DNA of 50,059 nt from an uncultured Erysipelotrichaceae bacterium. Its GTDB lineage: Bacteria; Bacillota_I; Bacilli_A; Erysipelotrichales; Erysipelotrichaceae. The stretch covers positions 1 to 50,059 of the forward strand of contig CACYNH010000018.1 in assembly GCA_902775735.1 (NCBI GenBank), read 5' to 3'. Numbering within the stretch: the stretch's first letter is position 1; every line of letters begins with the position of its first letter. A model generated the notes under the pieces. That model saw only the letters and a program-made list of their open reading frames with translations. It made no database searches and had not been told where the DNA came from. Positions 1-8,645 of this stretch are shown one piece after another. The position numbers were made by a program, and so were the translations under genes.

Positions 1-96
1 CAGTCAAAGCTTAAATTGGGAACCGCCGTATACCGAACGGTACGTACGGTGGTGTGGGAGGACGGAAGTTTTACTCAAAACTTCCTCCTACCCGAT
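1..96 (+). mobile_element. Group II intron, 3' end only (domains V and VI)
   Basis: Domain V is visible at about 22-53: arms ACCGCCGTA (22-30) and TACGGTGGT (45-53) pair with one wobble and enclose a short hairpin TACC-GAAC-GGTA. The lower arm carries the CGC-type catalytic triad. Domain VI follows at about 55-93: GGAAGTTTT pairs with AAAACTTCC, and the base of the stem GGGAGGA/TCCT-A-CCC leaves A90 unpaired as the candidate branch-point adenosine. The intron would end at T96, seven bases counting from A90, with the sequence ending in CCCGAT as such introns often do. The rest of the intron and any reverse transcriptase ORF lie upstream of the window. The flanking exon begins at 97, 14 bp from the stop codon of the convergent ROK kinase gene, so the insertion does not break that gene. 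Confidence 0.85.
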
Positions 97-110
97 CAGG
101 GTAAACCTGA

Positions 111-1037
111 TTACATGTTGATGAACTGGTTGTCCTGATAGAGATCTTCAAGTTCAATGAAATTATAGACAGCGCCGATCAGGTTGGCGTCCGCCTGGAA
201 CTTGCAGACCATGACTTCAGGCTTGGGGATGACCGGGATCCAGGCGCCGTCGAAGACTTCATCGACCGCTTCCCTGACCAGCTCAATGAACATCGGCTCA
301 TTGGAGATACCGCCGCCGATCAGGACTCTTTCCGCGTCGAGGATTGCCTGCAGATTATAGATGTGATGGGCAAGATACGCGCAGAATTCCTTGACACCGT
401 TGAGTGCGTCCTCATTGTTTTCTTCCTTGATCATCTTAAATGCTTTGAGGCCGTCGATTTCATCGAGACCGGTCGCCTTTTTGAGGAATGCCTTGAAGCC
501 GGGCACGCCGTTGGTCATCGCAAAGATGTCTCTCTTGTTGGTTCGATCGTCCGCGTGGCCGCGGATGAAGGAGAATTCACCGCTGGAGAAATGGGTGCCG
601 TCAACCAGGTTGCCGTTGACGATGACAGCGCCGCCGATTCCGGTGCCCAGAATAATGCACACACCATTGGTGACATACTGCATGTTGCCGAAGCCGATTT
701 CGGCCAGGGCTGCCGCTTTGGCGTCATTGCAGATGGTGACTTTGGCGCCGAGCTTTTCGGAGAGGATTTCCGCGACCGGAAGCTCTTTGACCCACTGGTA
801 GGCGCCGCCGGTATGGGCGAAGCCTTTCTTGCGGTCGATCACGCCGGGCATCGAGATGCACACGCCCTCCGTGCCTTCACCGTATTTTTCATAAATATTC
901 TTAAGGTCAGCGACGAGATCATCCATGGAGGCGGTGTTGGCGTCGATCTTTCCGTGTTCGCTGAAACTGAGCTCCTCATCCAGAACACCGTACTTGATTG
1001 CCGTACCGCCCATATCGATGGCGAGATACTTTTTCAT
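111..1037 (-). CDS. ROK-family sugar kinase (zinc-motif-less, BglK-like)
   Basis: A 308-aa cytoplasmic ROK kinase expected to phosphorylate a hexose or glycoside with ATP. The N-terminus has the phosphate-binding loop AIDMGGTAIKYG and the middle has LGTGIGGAVIVNG, both ROK hallmarks. The Cys-rich zinc motif usual in glucokinases and NagC-like proteins is absent: after SSGEFSF the chain runs into a region without cysteines. That resembles the beta-glucoside kinase branch, so the substrate may be a phosphorylatable disaccharide rather than glucose (inference). Start chosen at 1037, where AAAGGA precedes the ATG by about 9 bases; an upstream in-frame start at 1106 would give an unlikely leader peptide. 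It lies downstream of the alpha/beta hydrolase gene on the same strand, with its own promoter in the 80-bp gap. Confidence 0.85.
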   Translation of the reverse strand: MKKYLAIDMGGTAIKYGVLDEELSFSEHGKIDANTASMDDLVADLKNIYEKYGEGTEGVCISMPGVIDRKKGFAHTGGAYQWVKELPVAEILSEKLGAKVTICNDAKAAALAEIGFGNMQYVTNGVCIILGTGIGGAVIVNGNLVDGTHFSSGEFSFIRGHADDRTNKRDIFAMTNGVPGFKAFLKKATGLDEIDGLKAFKMIKEENNEDALNGVKEFCAYLAHHIYNLQAILDAERVLIGGGISNEPMFIELVREAVDEVFDGAWIPVIPKPEVMVCKFQADANLIGAVYNFIELEDLYQDNQFINM

Positions 1038-1071
1038 GATTATTGTCCTTTCTGTCTTAGTTGCTGATCTA

Positions 1072-1080
1072 ATCATATCA
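1072..1080 (-). promoter_or_regulatory. Extended -10 promoter for the ROK kinase gene
   Basis: On the minus strand the sequence TGA-TATGAT (1080 to 1072) is an extended -10 element about 35 bases upstream of the chosen ATG. No good -35 hexamer is seen at the normal distance. Confidence 0.5.
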
Positions 1081-1117
1081 TGACAGAAAAGGGAATTGTC
1101 CTGCAATTATGCATGGC

Positions 1118-2041
1118 TCACTGAACAGAATGAATCCATTCCGCAATGTCAGCGATGACTTCACGGGGAATGTGCTGCTTCACTTTATATTCCTTATTGG
1201 CGTCTTTGATCGTGCCATAGACGGATTTCATGAACAGGTGGTTGAGATCCGGATAAAGGCGCCATGTGACATTCTTTCTGTCTTTAAGTATCTCCTGAAA
1301 GGCTGCGTAATCCAGATCCGCCCTGACCTGGAAATCCTTTTCCCCCTGCATGATGAGAAGGGGTTTCTCATTGGCGAGAAGATAGTCTCTGACGGGATGC
1401 TGTTTGATATCCTTGAAGTAATACAGCGTTGTGCCGCCGCCCATCCTGATCTTCTTTGCGTCCTCGTCGCTCATCGAATCCATTGCCGCAAACTGCTTTG
1501 CCAGCTTTTCCTTCTGCTTTGAAATGATTGTTCTGACAATGAAGTTTGAAGTGTCCGCGAGTTCCTGCAGCTGCCGCATGAGAACTTCATCAAGTGAGAA
1601 AGGGATGCCGGCCATCATGATCAGGCCCTTGAAGTTTCCGCCTTCCGCGTCAATCCTGCCGCTTAACATGGCACCCATCGAATGGCCGATGATAAAGATC
1701 CTGTCATGATCGATTCTCGGATTGTTTCTTAACAGATCCGCCGCAAAGACGGCGTCTTCAATGGTTTCCTCATAAACCGTGATGGGCGTTTTTGATTTGA
1801 CCATCTGTCTGCCATGGACAAATGAGCGCTTGTCATAGCGCAGTGAAGCGATGCCATGGAGGGCAAGCTCATTGGCGATGTCCGCAAAGGGGCGCAGCTC
1901 AAAGATCTTTTCATCCTTGTCGCTGGATCCCGAGCCATGGACCAGCACGCAGGCGGGCACCGGGACGTCTGTATTTTCAGGAAGGGTCAGGATGCCCTCA
2001 AGGGGATATTCCCTGCCGATTGTTATATTTTCTGTATTCAT
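1118..2041 (-). CDS. Alpha/beta hydrolase (serine esterase/peptidase type)
   Basis: A 307-aa cytoplasmic alpha/beta-hydrolase. The oxyanion region VLVHGSGSSDKDE lies at residues 33-44. The nucleophile elbow GHSMGA places the catalytic Ser at residue 121, and a C-terminal LYPDLNHLFM supplies the catalytic His. The substrate is not readable from sequence; relatives include small-ester hydrolases and acyl-peptidase-like enzymes. Start chosen at 2041 because GGAGGAA sits 8 bases upstream; a longer ATG-started frame to 2083 lacks a ribosome-binding site and would overlap the promoter. It is transcribed divergently from polC. Confidence 0.85.
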   Translation of the reverse strand: MNTENITIGREYPLEGILTLPENTDVPVPACVLVHGSGSSDKDEKIFELRPFADIANELALHGIASLRYDKRSFVHGRQMVKSKTPITVYEETIEDAVFAADLLRNNPRIDHDRIFIIGHSMGAMLSGRIDAEGGNFKGLIMMAGIPFSLDEVLMRQLQELADTSNFIVRTIISKQKEKLAKQFAAMDSMSDEDAKKIRMGGGTTLYYFKDIKQHPVRDYLLANEKPLLIMQGEKDFQVRADLDYAAFQEILKDRKNVTWRLYPDLNHLFMKSVYGTIKDANKEYKVKQHIPREVIADIAEWIHSVQ

Positions 2042-2060
2042 ATAATGTTCCTCCAATTGC

Positions 2061-2088
2061 ATTATACAATATAATGCAAACAATGCAA
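2061..2088 (-). promoter_or_regulatory. Promoter of the alpha/beta hydrolase gene
   Basis: On the minus strand a -35 TTGCAT (2088-2083) is separated by 16 bp from a perfect -10 TATAAT (2066-2061). The start codon is 20 bases further on. Confidence 0.65.
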
Positions 2089-2158
2089 TTGACGCAATGG
2101 CAATTCATCGTGAGGAAATTCTCTTTCACAATCCGCTCACGTTCTGACCTGCGGAATG

Positions 2159-2167
2159 TGGTATGAT
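2159..2167 (+). promoter_or_regulatory. Extended -10 promoter for polC
   Basis: TGG-TATGAT at 2159-2167 is an extended -10 located 26 bp before the GTG start of polC. No convincing -35 hexamer is seen at 16-18 bp. Confidence 0.5.
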
Positions 2168-2193
2168 AGGGAACTGTTATAAGGAGTGCTGCC

Positions 2194-5100
2194 GTGGCAA
2201 AGAAAGTTAATGAAATCGCATCTGAATTCCAGAATGAAAAAGAACCGGGACTAGGCGAGGCTGTGATTGAATCGGTCCGTTTTTTCAGGGCGGATAACAG
2301 GGTTGAGGTCACGCTGCACTGCGGTAAGATTCCTTCCTGCGGCGAATACGCGGTGTTCTGCGAGCTGCTGAAGGAAAAGACAGGCTCGGCCGTCAAAGTC
2401 ACGATGGAATGTGACGATGACACGATTTCCAGCGTTGAAATCCGCAGGTATCTTGAAAACCTTTACGCAAACCAGCCGGAAACCTCCGTATTATCCCAGT
2501 CGGTTGTTCTGGTTGAGCCGGAAGAAAGAACCGTGCGCTGTCTGTTCTCGGATGAGCAGACTTGCGAAATGAGTTCGGCATATCTTTCCCCTGTGGAGGA
2601 GATGCTCGCTTCGATCGGCCTGAAAAACTACCATGTGCTTTGTGAAATGCAGAAGGTGGAAGTGCCTGAGATCAAAGACATTCCGCTTCATGTGATTCCT
2701 TCCGCTTCTGAAGAAACGCCTGCCCAGGCGAAACCGCAGAAGAAGAATTACTACCGCACAAAGACCGATGATTATACAAAAATCGAACTGCGCGATGTCC
2801 ATGACCCGATGGGGGACATCCAGTTTGACTGCGATATCTTCAATGAGGAAATCACCGAAATCAAAAAGACCGGCCGCATCATCCAGACCTGGTCTGTCTA
2901 TGACGGCACCGACGCGATCAGCGTCAAGCGGTTTGAAAACAACCGGACGACAAAAGAGGAACTGACCGAAATCGGCAAGGGCGACCGCGTCCGCATTTTC
3001 GGACGGATTGAATACGACACCTATTCCCGTGATCTTGTGTGCATGCCGACAAGAGTGGACAAGCTGGAAAAGGAAAAGATCACCGACACGGCAAAGGAAA
3101 AGAGAATCGAATGGCACACCCATACCAACATGTCGGAAATGGACGCTGTCTGCGATATCAAGGAGATCGTCAATTACGCCTTTGATCTTGGACACAAGGG
3201 CATCGTCATCACCGACCACGCCGACGTGCAGTCATTCGTCAAAGCGTTCAACGCCGCCCAGGGCTGCAAGAAAAAGGATCCGGAAAGAGGATTCCGGGTC
3301 GGGCTTGGCTGCGAGCTCAACATGTGCAATGACGAACTGCTCATTGTCCGCAATCCCACGGATCAGCTGATCGATGAGTGTGAATACATCTCCTTCGACC
3401 TTGAAACAACAGGTCTTTCCTGCCACTTTGATCACATGATCGAATTCGGCGGCGTCAGGATTAAAAACCAGACGGTTGTCGAAACAAAGCAGATGTTCAT
3501 CAAGCCGCCGGTGCCGATTCCCGCTTTCATTTCCGGCAAGACCAACATCACCAATGCCATGGTTGCGGGCGCCCGCTCATTTGAAGAAGCGGCGGATGAG
3601 CTGATCGAATGGATCGGCGACGCCGTGCTTGTCGCCCATAACGCCACATTCGATATCAACTTCCTCAACGAGGAGCTGCGCCGCATCGGCAGGGAACCTT
3701 TGAAGAACACAGTCATCGACACCCTGGACATGTCGAGGGCGATCTTAAAGGAAAGACGGGCGTTCCGTCTCGGCAATATCGCCAGAAACTATCATGTCTC
3801 CTATGATGAGGAAGTCGCCCACAGAGCCGACTATGACGCCGATGTTCTGGGATCGGTTTTCCTGTGTCTGTTAAGGGACGCGAAAAACAAGTTCCACGCT
3901 CAGACGATCAATGACCTGCAGACAGTGATCCAGGATGAGCATTCTTTTGTCAAAAGCAGAAGAATGCATGTCTGCGCCGTGGCGAAAAACCACGACGGCG
4001 TCCGCGATCTTTATAAACTCGTCACTGAATCTAACACCAAAACACTCGCTGTCATGGGCAAGGCCTCCGGCAAGGAGGGCACCGACGTGGCGGCTGAGGC
4101 AAGGGTGCTGCGCTCCAGCCTGCAGCGCTCAAGAACCAACCTGCTTTTAGGCTCCGCCTGCTATAACGGCGAAGTCTTTGAAATGGCCGCCAACGGCGAC
4201 GACGCAAGACTCAAAGAAGCGATCAGCTTCTATGACTACATTGAAGTGCAGCCCTTAAGCAACTTCTCCGTCTATCTGGCACTGGGCAATGTGCCGGATC
4301 TTGCAAGACTGAAACAGGTCATCCGCCGGATCATCGACACCGCGAAAGCCATGGGCAAGCCGGTCATTGCCGACTCGGACGCCCACTACTGCAAAAAGGA
4401 AGAGAAGATCTTCCGCGACGTCTATATCATGTCGCAGGGCGTCGGCGGAGCGACCCATCCGCTTTATATCCGCGATGACGCATTGCGCTATCGGACAAAG
4501 AATCCCGATCAGCACATCCGTCTGACCGATGAAATGAAAAAAGAATTCGCCTGGCTTGACGATGACGCCCTCATTGAAGAAATCGTTGTCACCAATCCCA
4601 ATAAACTGTTTGAGCAGATTGAGGAAGTCAGACCTGTTCCCAGCGGCACCTATCCGCCGCATGTGGAAGGGTCGGATGACAAGCTGCGTGAAATCTGCCA
4701 CAACACCGCGAAGCAGATGTACGAGTTTGAGGGAAAGATCCCGGAAATCGTCACGACAAGACTTGAGGAAGAGCTCGACAACATTATCCGCAACGGTTTT
4801 GGCGTGCACTATTACATCGCCCATCTGCTTGTCAAAAAATCAAATGAGGACGGCTACGTCGTCGGCTCAAGAGGTTCCGTCGGCTCCTCCTTTACCGCAA
4901 CCATGTCCGGCATCACCGAGGTCAACGCGCTCAAGCCGCATTACCTGTGTCCCAAGTGCCATTACAGCGAGTGGATCGAGGATCCGGAAGTCAAGAGCGG
5001 CTTCGACCTGCCTGACAAGACATGCCCGCATTGCGGGGCGACAATGAAGGGCAACGGCCAGAACATTCCGTTCCAGACCTTCCTTGGCTTCAACGCCGAC

Positions 5101-6555
5101 AAGACGCCTGATATCGACCTGAACTTCTCCAACGAATACCAGTGGCGGGCACACGCTTTCATCAAGGAAGTCTTCGGTGAAGACCACGCGTTCCGCGCCG
5201 GCACAATCGGCACCGTCGCCGAAAAGACAGCCTATGGCTATGTCACCGGCTATTGCGAAAAGATGAATATCACCGATATGCGAAGGACGATGAAGGACTA
5301 TCTTGCCTCCGGCTGCCAGAATGTCAAGAGAACCACCGGCCAGCATCCCGGCGGCATCATCATCATTCCCGATGAATATATCGCCGAGGACTTCACGCCT
5401 GTGCAGTATCCGGCCAACGACCCGACTTCCGACTGGAAGACAACCCATTACGACTTCCATGACATCCATGACAATGTCTTAAAATTCGATATTCTCGGCC
5501 ACGTCGATCCGACCGCGATGAGAATGCTGCAGAACATCGCCAAAAGAAAACCGATGGACATTCCGATGAACGACCCCGAAACGCTTTCGCTCTTCTACAG
5601 TGACGAGGCGCTGAGGGCTGATCCGAGAATCTATAAAAAAGAAACGGGCGCTCTGGGTCTGCCGGAATTCGGCACCAGAACCACCAGAGGCGTTCTTGAG
5701 GAGACAAGACCGCACAGCTTCTCGGATCTTGTCATCATCTCAGGCCTTTCGCACGGCACCGACGTCTGGAGCGGCAACGCCCAGGATCTTGTCCGCGCCG
5801 GCCACCCGATCGGCGAAGTCATCGGATGCCGTGACGATATCATGACCTATCTTCTCGACAAGAAGCTCGAACCGATCGACGCCTTCAAAATCATGGAGGA
5901 CGTCCGAAAGGGAAGGGGCTTAAGAGAAGACCAGGAAGAAAAGATGAAGAGCCACAATGTGCCTGACTGGTACATTGAGTCATGCAAAAAGATCAAGTAC
6001 ATGTTCCCGAAGGCCCACGCCGTCGCCTACGTCATGATGGCGATGCGCATCGCCTGGTACAAGGTTCATGAACCGGTCAATTTCTATATCCAGTTCCTCT
6101 CGCTGCGCTGCGACGCCTATGAGATCGAAACAATGGCCAAGGGCATTGAGGCCATCAGGCTTCGCATGCAGGACATCCAGTCAAGAATGCAGGACCGCAA
6201 CGCGGCCGTGCCGGTTTCCAACAAGGAAAAGGCGCTCTTCGACACGCTGGAAGTCTGCGAAGAACTCTACGCCAGAGGCTTTAAGATCGGAAAGGTCGAT
6301 CTTTACAAATCGCTGGCCACCAGGTTCTGCGAAGACCCTGATGATCCCAAATGCATCATCCCGCCGTTCACCGTCATCGACGGTCTTGGCGGCAACGTCG
6401 CAAAAACCGTCGAAGCCGCAAGAAAGGAAGCGGAATTCATTTCCAAAGAGGACATCCTCAAGCGCACCCAGCTTTCCGCGACACTTCTTAAAAAGCTGGA
6501 AGTGCTCGGATGTCTGGAAGGACTGCAGGAAACCAACCAGATGAGCTTATTCTGA
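2194..6555 (+). CDS. polC: DNA polymerase III alpha subunit, PolC type
   Basis: A 1453-aa replicative polymerase with built-in proofreading, full length for the family. After an N-terminal domain and OB-fold region, the PHP domain starts near residue 305 (HTHTNMSEMDAV). It is interrupted by the DEDD 3'-5' exonuclease (SFDLETTGLS, D402 and E404), as is normal for PolC. A Cys4 zinc site (CPKC...CPHC) precedes the palm, whose catalytic aspartates lie in TPDIDLNFSNE (D973, D975). The protein ends in QMSLF, a beta-clamp-binding motif. Start is a GTG with AAGGAG 7 bases upstream. It is followed by the thrS promoter and leader. The PolC form supports a Bacillota host. Confidence 0.98.
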   Translation: MAKKVNEIASEFQNEKEPGLGEAVIESVRFFRADNRVEVTLHCGKIPSCGEYAVFCELLKEKTGSAVKVTMECDDDTISSVEIRRYLENLYANQPETSVLSQSVVLVEPEERTVRCLFSDEQTCEMSSAYLSPVEEMLASIGLKNYHVLCEMQKVEVPEIKDIPLHVIPSASEETPAQAKPQKKNYYRTKTDDYTKIELRDVHDPMGDIQFDCDIFNEEITEIKKTGRIIQTWSVYDGTDAISVKRFENNRTTKEELTEIGKGDRVRIFGRIEYDTYSRDLVCMPTRVDKLEKEKITDTAKEKRIEWHTHTNMSEMDAVCDIKEIVNYAFDLGHKGIVITDHADVQSFVKAFNAAQGCKKKDPERGFRVGLGCELNMCNDELLIVRNPTDQLIDECEYISFDLETTGLSCHFDHMIEFGGVRIKNQTVVETKQMFIKPPVPIPAFISGKTNITNAMVAGARSFEEAADELIEWIGDAVLVAHNATFDINFLNEELRRIGREPLKNTVIDTLDMSRAILKERRAFRLGNIARNYHVSYDEEVAHRADYDADVLGSVFLCLLRDAKNKFHAQTINDLQTVIQDEHSFVKSRRMHVCAVAKNHDGVRDLYKLVTESNTKTLAVMGKASGKEGTDVAAEARVLRSSLQRSRTNLLLGSACYNGEVFEMAANGDDARLKEAISFYDYIEVQPLSNFSVYLALGNVPDLARLKQVIRRIIDTAKAMGKPVIADSDAHYCKKEEKIFRDVYIMSQGVGGATHPLYIRDDALRYRTKNPDQHIRLTDEMKKEFAWLDDDALIEEIVVTNPNKLFEQIEEVRPVPSGTYPPHVEGSDDKLREICHNTAKQMYEFEGKIPEIVTTRLEEELDNIIRNGFGVHYYIAHLLVKKSNEDGYVVGSRGSVGSSFTATMSGITEVNALKPHYLCPKCHYSEWIEDPEVKSGFDLPDKTCPHCGATMKGNGQNIPFQTFLGFNADKTPDIDLNFSNEYQWRAHAFIKEVFGEDHAFRAGTIGTVAEKTAYGYVTGYCEKMNITDMRRTMKDYLASGCQNVKRTTGQHPGGIIIIPDEYIAEDFTPVQYPANDPTSDWKTTHYDFHDIHDNVLKFDILGHVDPTAMRMLQNIAKRKPMDIPMNDPETLSLFYSDEALRADPRIYKKETGALGLPEFGTRTTRGVLEETRPHSFSDLVIISGLSHGTDVWSGNAQDLVRAGHPIGEVIGCRDDIMTYLLDKKLEPIDAFKIMEDVRKGRGLREDQEEKMKSHNVPDWYIESCKKIKYMFPKAHAVAYVMMAMRIAWYKVHEPVNFYIQFLSLRCDAYEIETMAKGIEAIRLRMQDIQSRMQDRNAAVPVSNKEKALFDTLEVCEELYARGFKIGKVDLYKSLATRFCEDPDDPKCIIPPFTVIDGLGGNVAKTVEAARKEAEFISKEDILKRTQLSATLLKKLEVLGCLEGLQETNQMSLF

Positions 6556-6561
6556 ATTTGT

Positions 6562-6590
6562 TTGACGAATTCATCCATAAGCGATATAAA
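6562..6590 (+). promoter_or_regulatory. Promoter of the thrS T-box transcript
   Basis: A -35 TTGACG (6562-6567), 17-bp spacer and -10 TATAAA (6585-6590) lie just after the polC stop and immediately ahead of the T-box leader. Confidence 0.75.
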
Positions 6591-6605
6591 TAAATGGAAA
6601 TGTGA

Positions 6606-6822
6606 AGAAGGGGATACGATCCTGCCGAAAGCCAATAAAGAGAGTCAGCCGGCCGGTGCGAGGCTGATGCGGCGCTTCAGGATTACTGCCCCGGAGCAGC
6701 GCCCGAAAGGGAAGGCCGTTTGTTCCGCGTTAAGGAATCAGAGGTGTCCGTAAAGAGTTTACGGGAAATAAGGTGGTACCGCGCATGTTCAGCGTCCTTG
6801 TGTTGAAGGACGCTTTTATTAT
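6606..6822 (+). promoter_or_regulatory. T-box riboswitch (Thr) controlling thrS
   Basis: The T-box sequence AGGTGGTACCGCG lies at 6771-6783 and is followed by a terminator hairpin AGCGTCCTT/AAGGACGCT (6791-6813) with a T-rich tail. At the 5' end, stem I can be drawn with a basal helix GGGG (6610-6613)/CCCC (6689-6692) and an upper helix ATCCTG (6619-6624)/CAGGAT (6678-6683). The internal loop on the 3' side then exposes ACT at 6685-6687, a threonine codon followed by a purine. This matches the downstream gene: uncharged threonyl-tRNA would stabilise the antiterminator and allow thrS transcription. The T-box is certain; the specifier placement is by manual folding. Confidence 0.92.
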
Positions 6823-6843
6823 TTCGAGGGAAGAGGAGAAAAC

Positions 6844-8604
6844 ATGATTAATTTCAAGGAAGACGAACAGCTTAACACGCTGAACCACAGCTGTGCCCAT
6901 CTGATGGCGCAGGCTGTCAAGCACCTGTATCCGCAGGCGAAGTTCTGGGTCGGTCCGGTTGTCGAGGAGGGTTTCTATTACGATATCGACCTCGGTGACG
7001 ATGTCATCCGTGACGATGATCTGCCCAAGATCGAAAAGGAAATGAAGAAGTGCGTCAAGGCCGCCAAGAACATTGTCCGCCATGAAATCACAAGAGAAGA
7101 AGCTCTTGAGCAGTTCAAAGACGACGAATACAAGGTTGACCTGATCGAAAGAATGCCCGAAGGCACAAACATTTCCATGTACACACAGGGCGACTTCACC
7201 GATCTCTGCCGTGGGCCGCATGTCGAAAACACAAAGCTTTTGAAGAACTTTAAGCTTCTCAAGCATTCCGGCGCCTACTGGAAGGGCGATGAACACAACA
7301 AGGTTCTGCAGAGAATCTACGGCGTCTGCCTGCCCACTCCGGAAGCTCTTGAAGCGCATCTTCAGGATCTTGAAGACGCGAAGCAGAGAGACCACAGAAA
7401 GCTCGGCAAGGACCTGGCTGTCTTCATGTTCTCCGAAACCGTCGGTTCCGGTCTGCCGATGTGGCTGCCCAACGGCCTGACCATGAGACGTTTGCTGTCC
7501 GATTACATCATGGACAAGGAACTGGCCCAGGGCTATGTCCATGTCAAGACCCCGGTTGTCGTTTCCACAAAGCTCTACAAGATTTCCGGCCATCTGGCCC
7601 ACTACAAGGATGACATGTTCCCGATCATGGAGCGCGACAATGATGAATACTGCCTGCGTCCGATGAACTGCCCGGAACACATGATCATGTACAGAAGCAC
7701 CCTGCATTCCTACCGCGACCTGCCGGTCAGAATCGCCGAGATCGCCGACGACTTCCGCTTTGAGGCGGCCGGTGCCATCACCGGCATCGAAAGATCCAGA
7801 GCCTTCACCCAGAACGACTCTCATATCTTCTGCCGTCCTGACCAGATCGCTTCCGAAATCAAGAATGTCACAAAACTGATTCTCGATGTCTATAAGGACT
7901 TCGGCTTTGAAAACTATAGCTTCCGTCTCTCCTTAAGAGATCCGGAAAACGCCGAAAAGTACTTCGGCAACGACGACCTTTGGGCAAGAAGCGAAGCCGA
8001 GCTCAGGGAAGTCTTAAAGGAAATGGGCGTTCCGTTCTATGAGGCTCTTGGCGAAGCTGCCTTCTATGGTCCCAAGATCGACGTTCAGGTCAGAAGCGCG
8101 TTAGGACATGACGTCACACTTTCCACCATCCAGCTTGACTATCAGCTGCCCGAGCGTTTCGAACTCGAATATGTCGATAACACCGGCGCTAAGGCAAGAC
8201 CTGTCGTTATCCACAGAGCGATCCTGGGTTCCATCGACCGCTTCATCGCTTTCCTTCTTGAAGAGACAAAGGGCAATCTGCCGCTCTGGCTCACACCGCG
8301 CCAGGCCGTCGTCATTCCGGTCGCTCCGGGCACCCATACAGAGTATGCCGAAAAGATCGCAGACATGTTAAAGGCAAAGGGAGTCCGTGTTTCCGTCGAC
8401 AACAGAAACGAGAAGCTCGGCTACCGCATCCGTGAGGCGCAGACCTCCAAGATTCCGGTTGAGCTCGTTGTCGGCGACAAGGACATTGAAACAAACTCCG
8501 TCACTGTCCGCCGCTACGGCCACAAGGAAGCCGTCACAAAGACAGTCGATGAATTCCTGGCGGATATCATGGAAGAAATCGCTTCCAAGAAAAACGCGGA
8601 ATAA
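6844..8604 (+). CDS. thrS: Threonyl-tRNA synthetase without an N-terminal TGS domain
   Basis: A 586-aa class II synthetase that charges tRNA-Thr. The chain begins directly at the second (SAD) editing domain: the HxxxH zinc-like motif is HSCAH at residues 15-19 and its partner is CRGPH. Most bacterial ThrRS are about 640 aa and start with a TGS domain, which is missing here. Starting further upstream would run into the T-box terminator, so this is not a start-site error. The class II core (RPMNCPEHM motif 2 region, then a C-terminal anticodon-binding domain) is complete. AGAGGAG precedes the ATG. Expression is controlled by the T-box leader. Confidence 0.97.
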   Translation: MINFKEDEQLNTLNHSCAHLMAQAVKHLYPQAKFWVGPVVEEGFYYDIDLGDDVIRDDDLPKIEKEMKKCVKAAKNIVRHEITREEALEQFKDDEYKVDLIERMPEGTNISMYTQGDFTDLCRGPHVENTKLLKNFKLLKHSGAYWKGDEHNKVLQRIYGVCLPTPEALEAHLQDLEDAKQRDHRKLGKDLAVFMFSETVGSGLPMWLPNGLTMRRLLSDYIMDKELAQGYVHVKTPVVVSTKLYKISGHLAHYKDDMFPIMERDNDEYCLRPMNCPEHMIMYRSTLHSYRDLPVRIAEIADDFRFEAAGAITGIERSRAFTQNDSHIFCRPDQIASEIKNVTKLILDVYKDFGFENYSFRLSLRDPENAEKYFGNDDLWARSEAELREVLKEMGVPFYEALGEAAFYGPKIDVQVRSALGHDVTLSTIQLDYQLPERFELEYVDNTGAKARPVVIHRAILGSIDRFIAFLLEETKGNLPLWLTPRQAVVIPVAPGTHTEYAEKIADMLKAKGVRVSVDNRNEKLGYRIREAQTSKIPVELVVGDKDIETNSVTVRRYGHKEAVTKTVDEFLADIMEEIASKKNAE

Positions 8605-8610
8605 TTTCAC

Positions 8611-8639
8611 TGGAAAACCGTATAAAACAGTTGTATAGT
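8611..8639 (+). promoter_or_regulatory. Candidate promoter for the hydrogenase regulator leader
   Basis: TGGAAA (8611-8616), 17-bp spacer and TATAGT (8634-8639). Both hexamers are imperfect. If used, transcription starts near 8646 and yields an untranslated leader of about 115 nt before the ATG at 8761. Confidence 0.4.
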
Positions 8640-8645
8640 CATTAT

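Noticed and set aside
363..1067. 234-aa frame on the plus strand opposite the ROK kinase gene
   Set aside because: It is the mirror of a conserved coding region, with no ribosome-binding site and no family resemblance.
6730..7824. 364-aa minus-strand frame opposite thrS
   Set aside because: Shadow of thrS caused by codon bias; it also runs through the T-box terminator.
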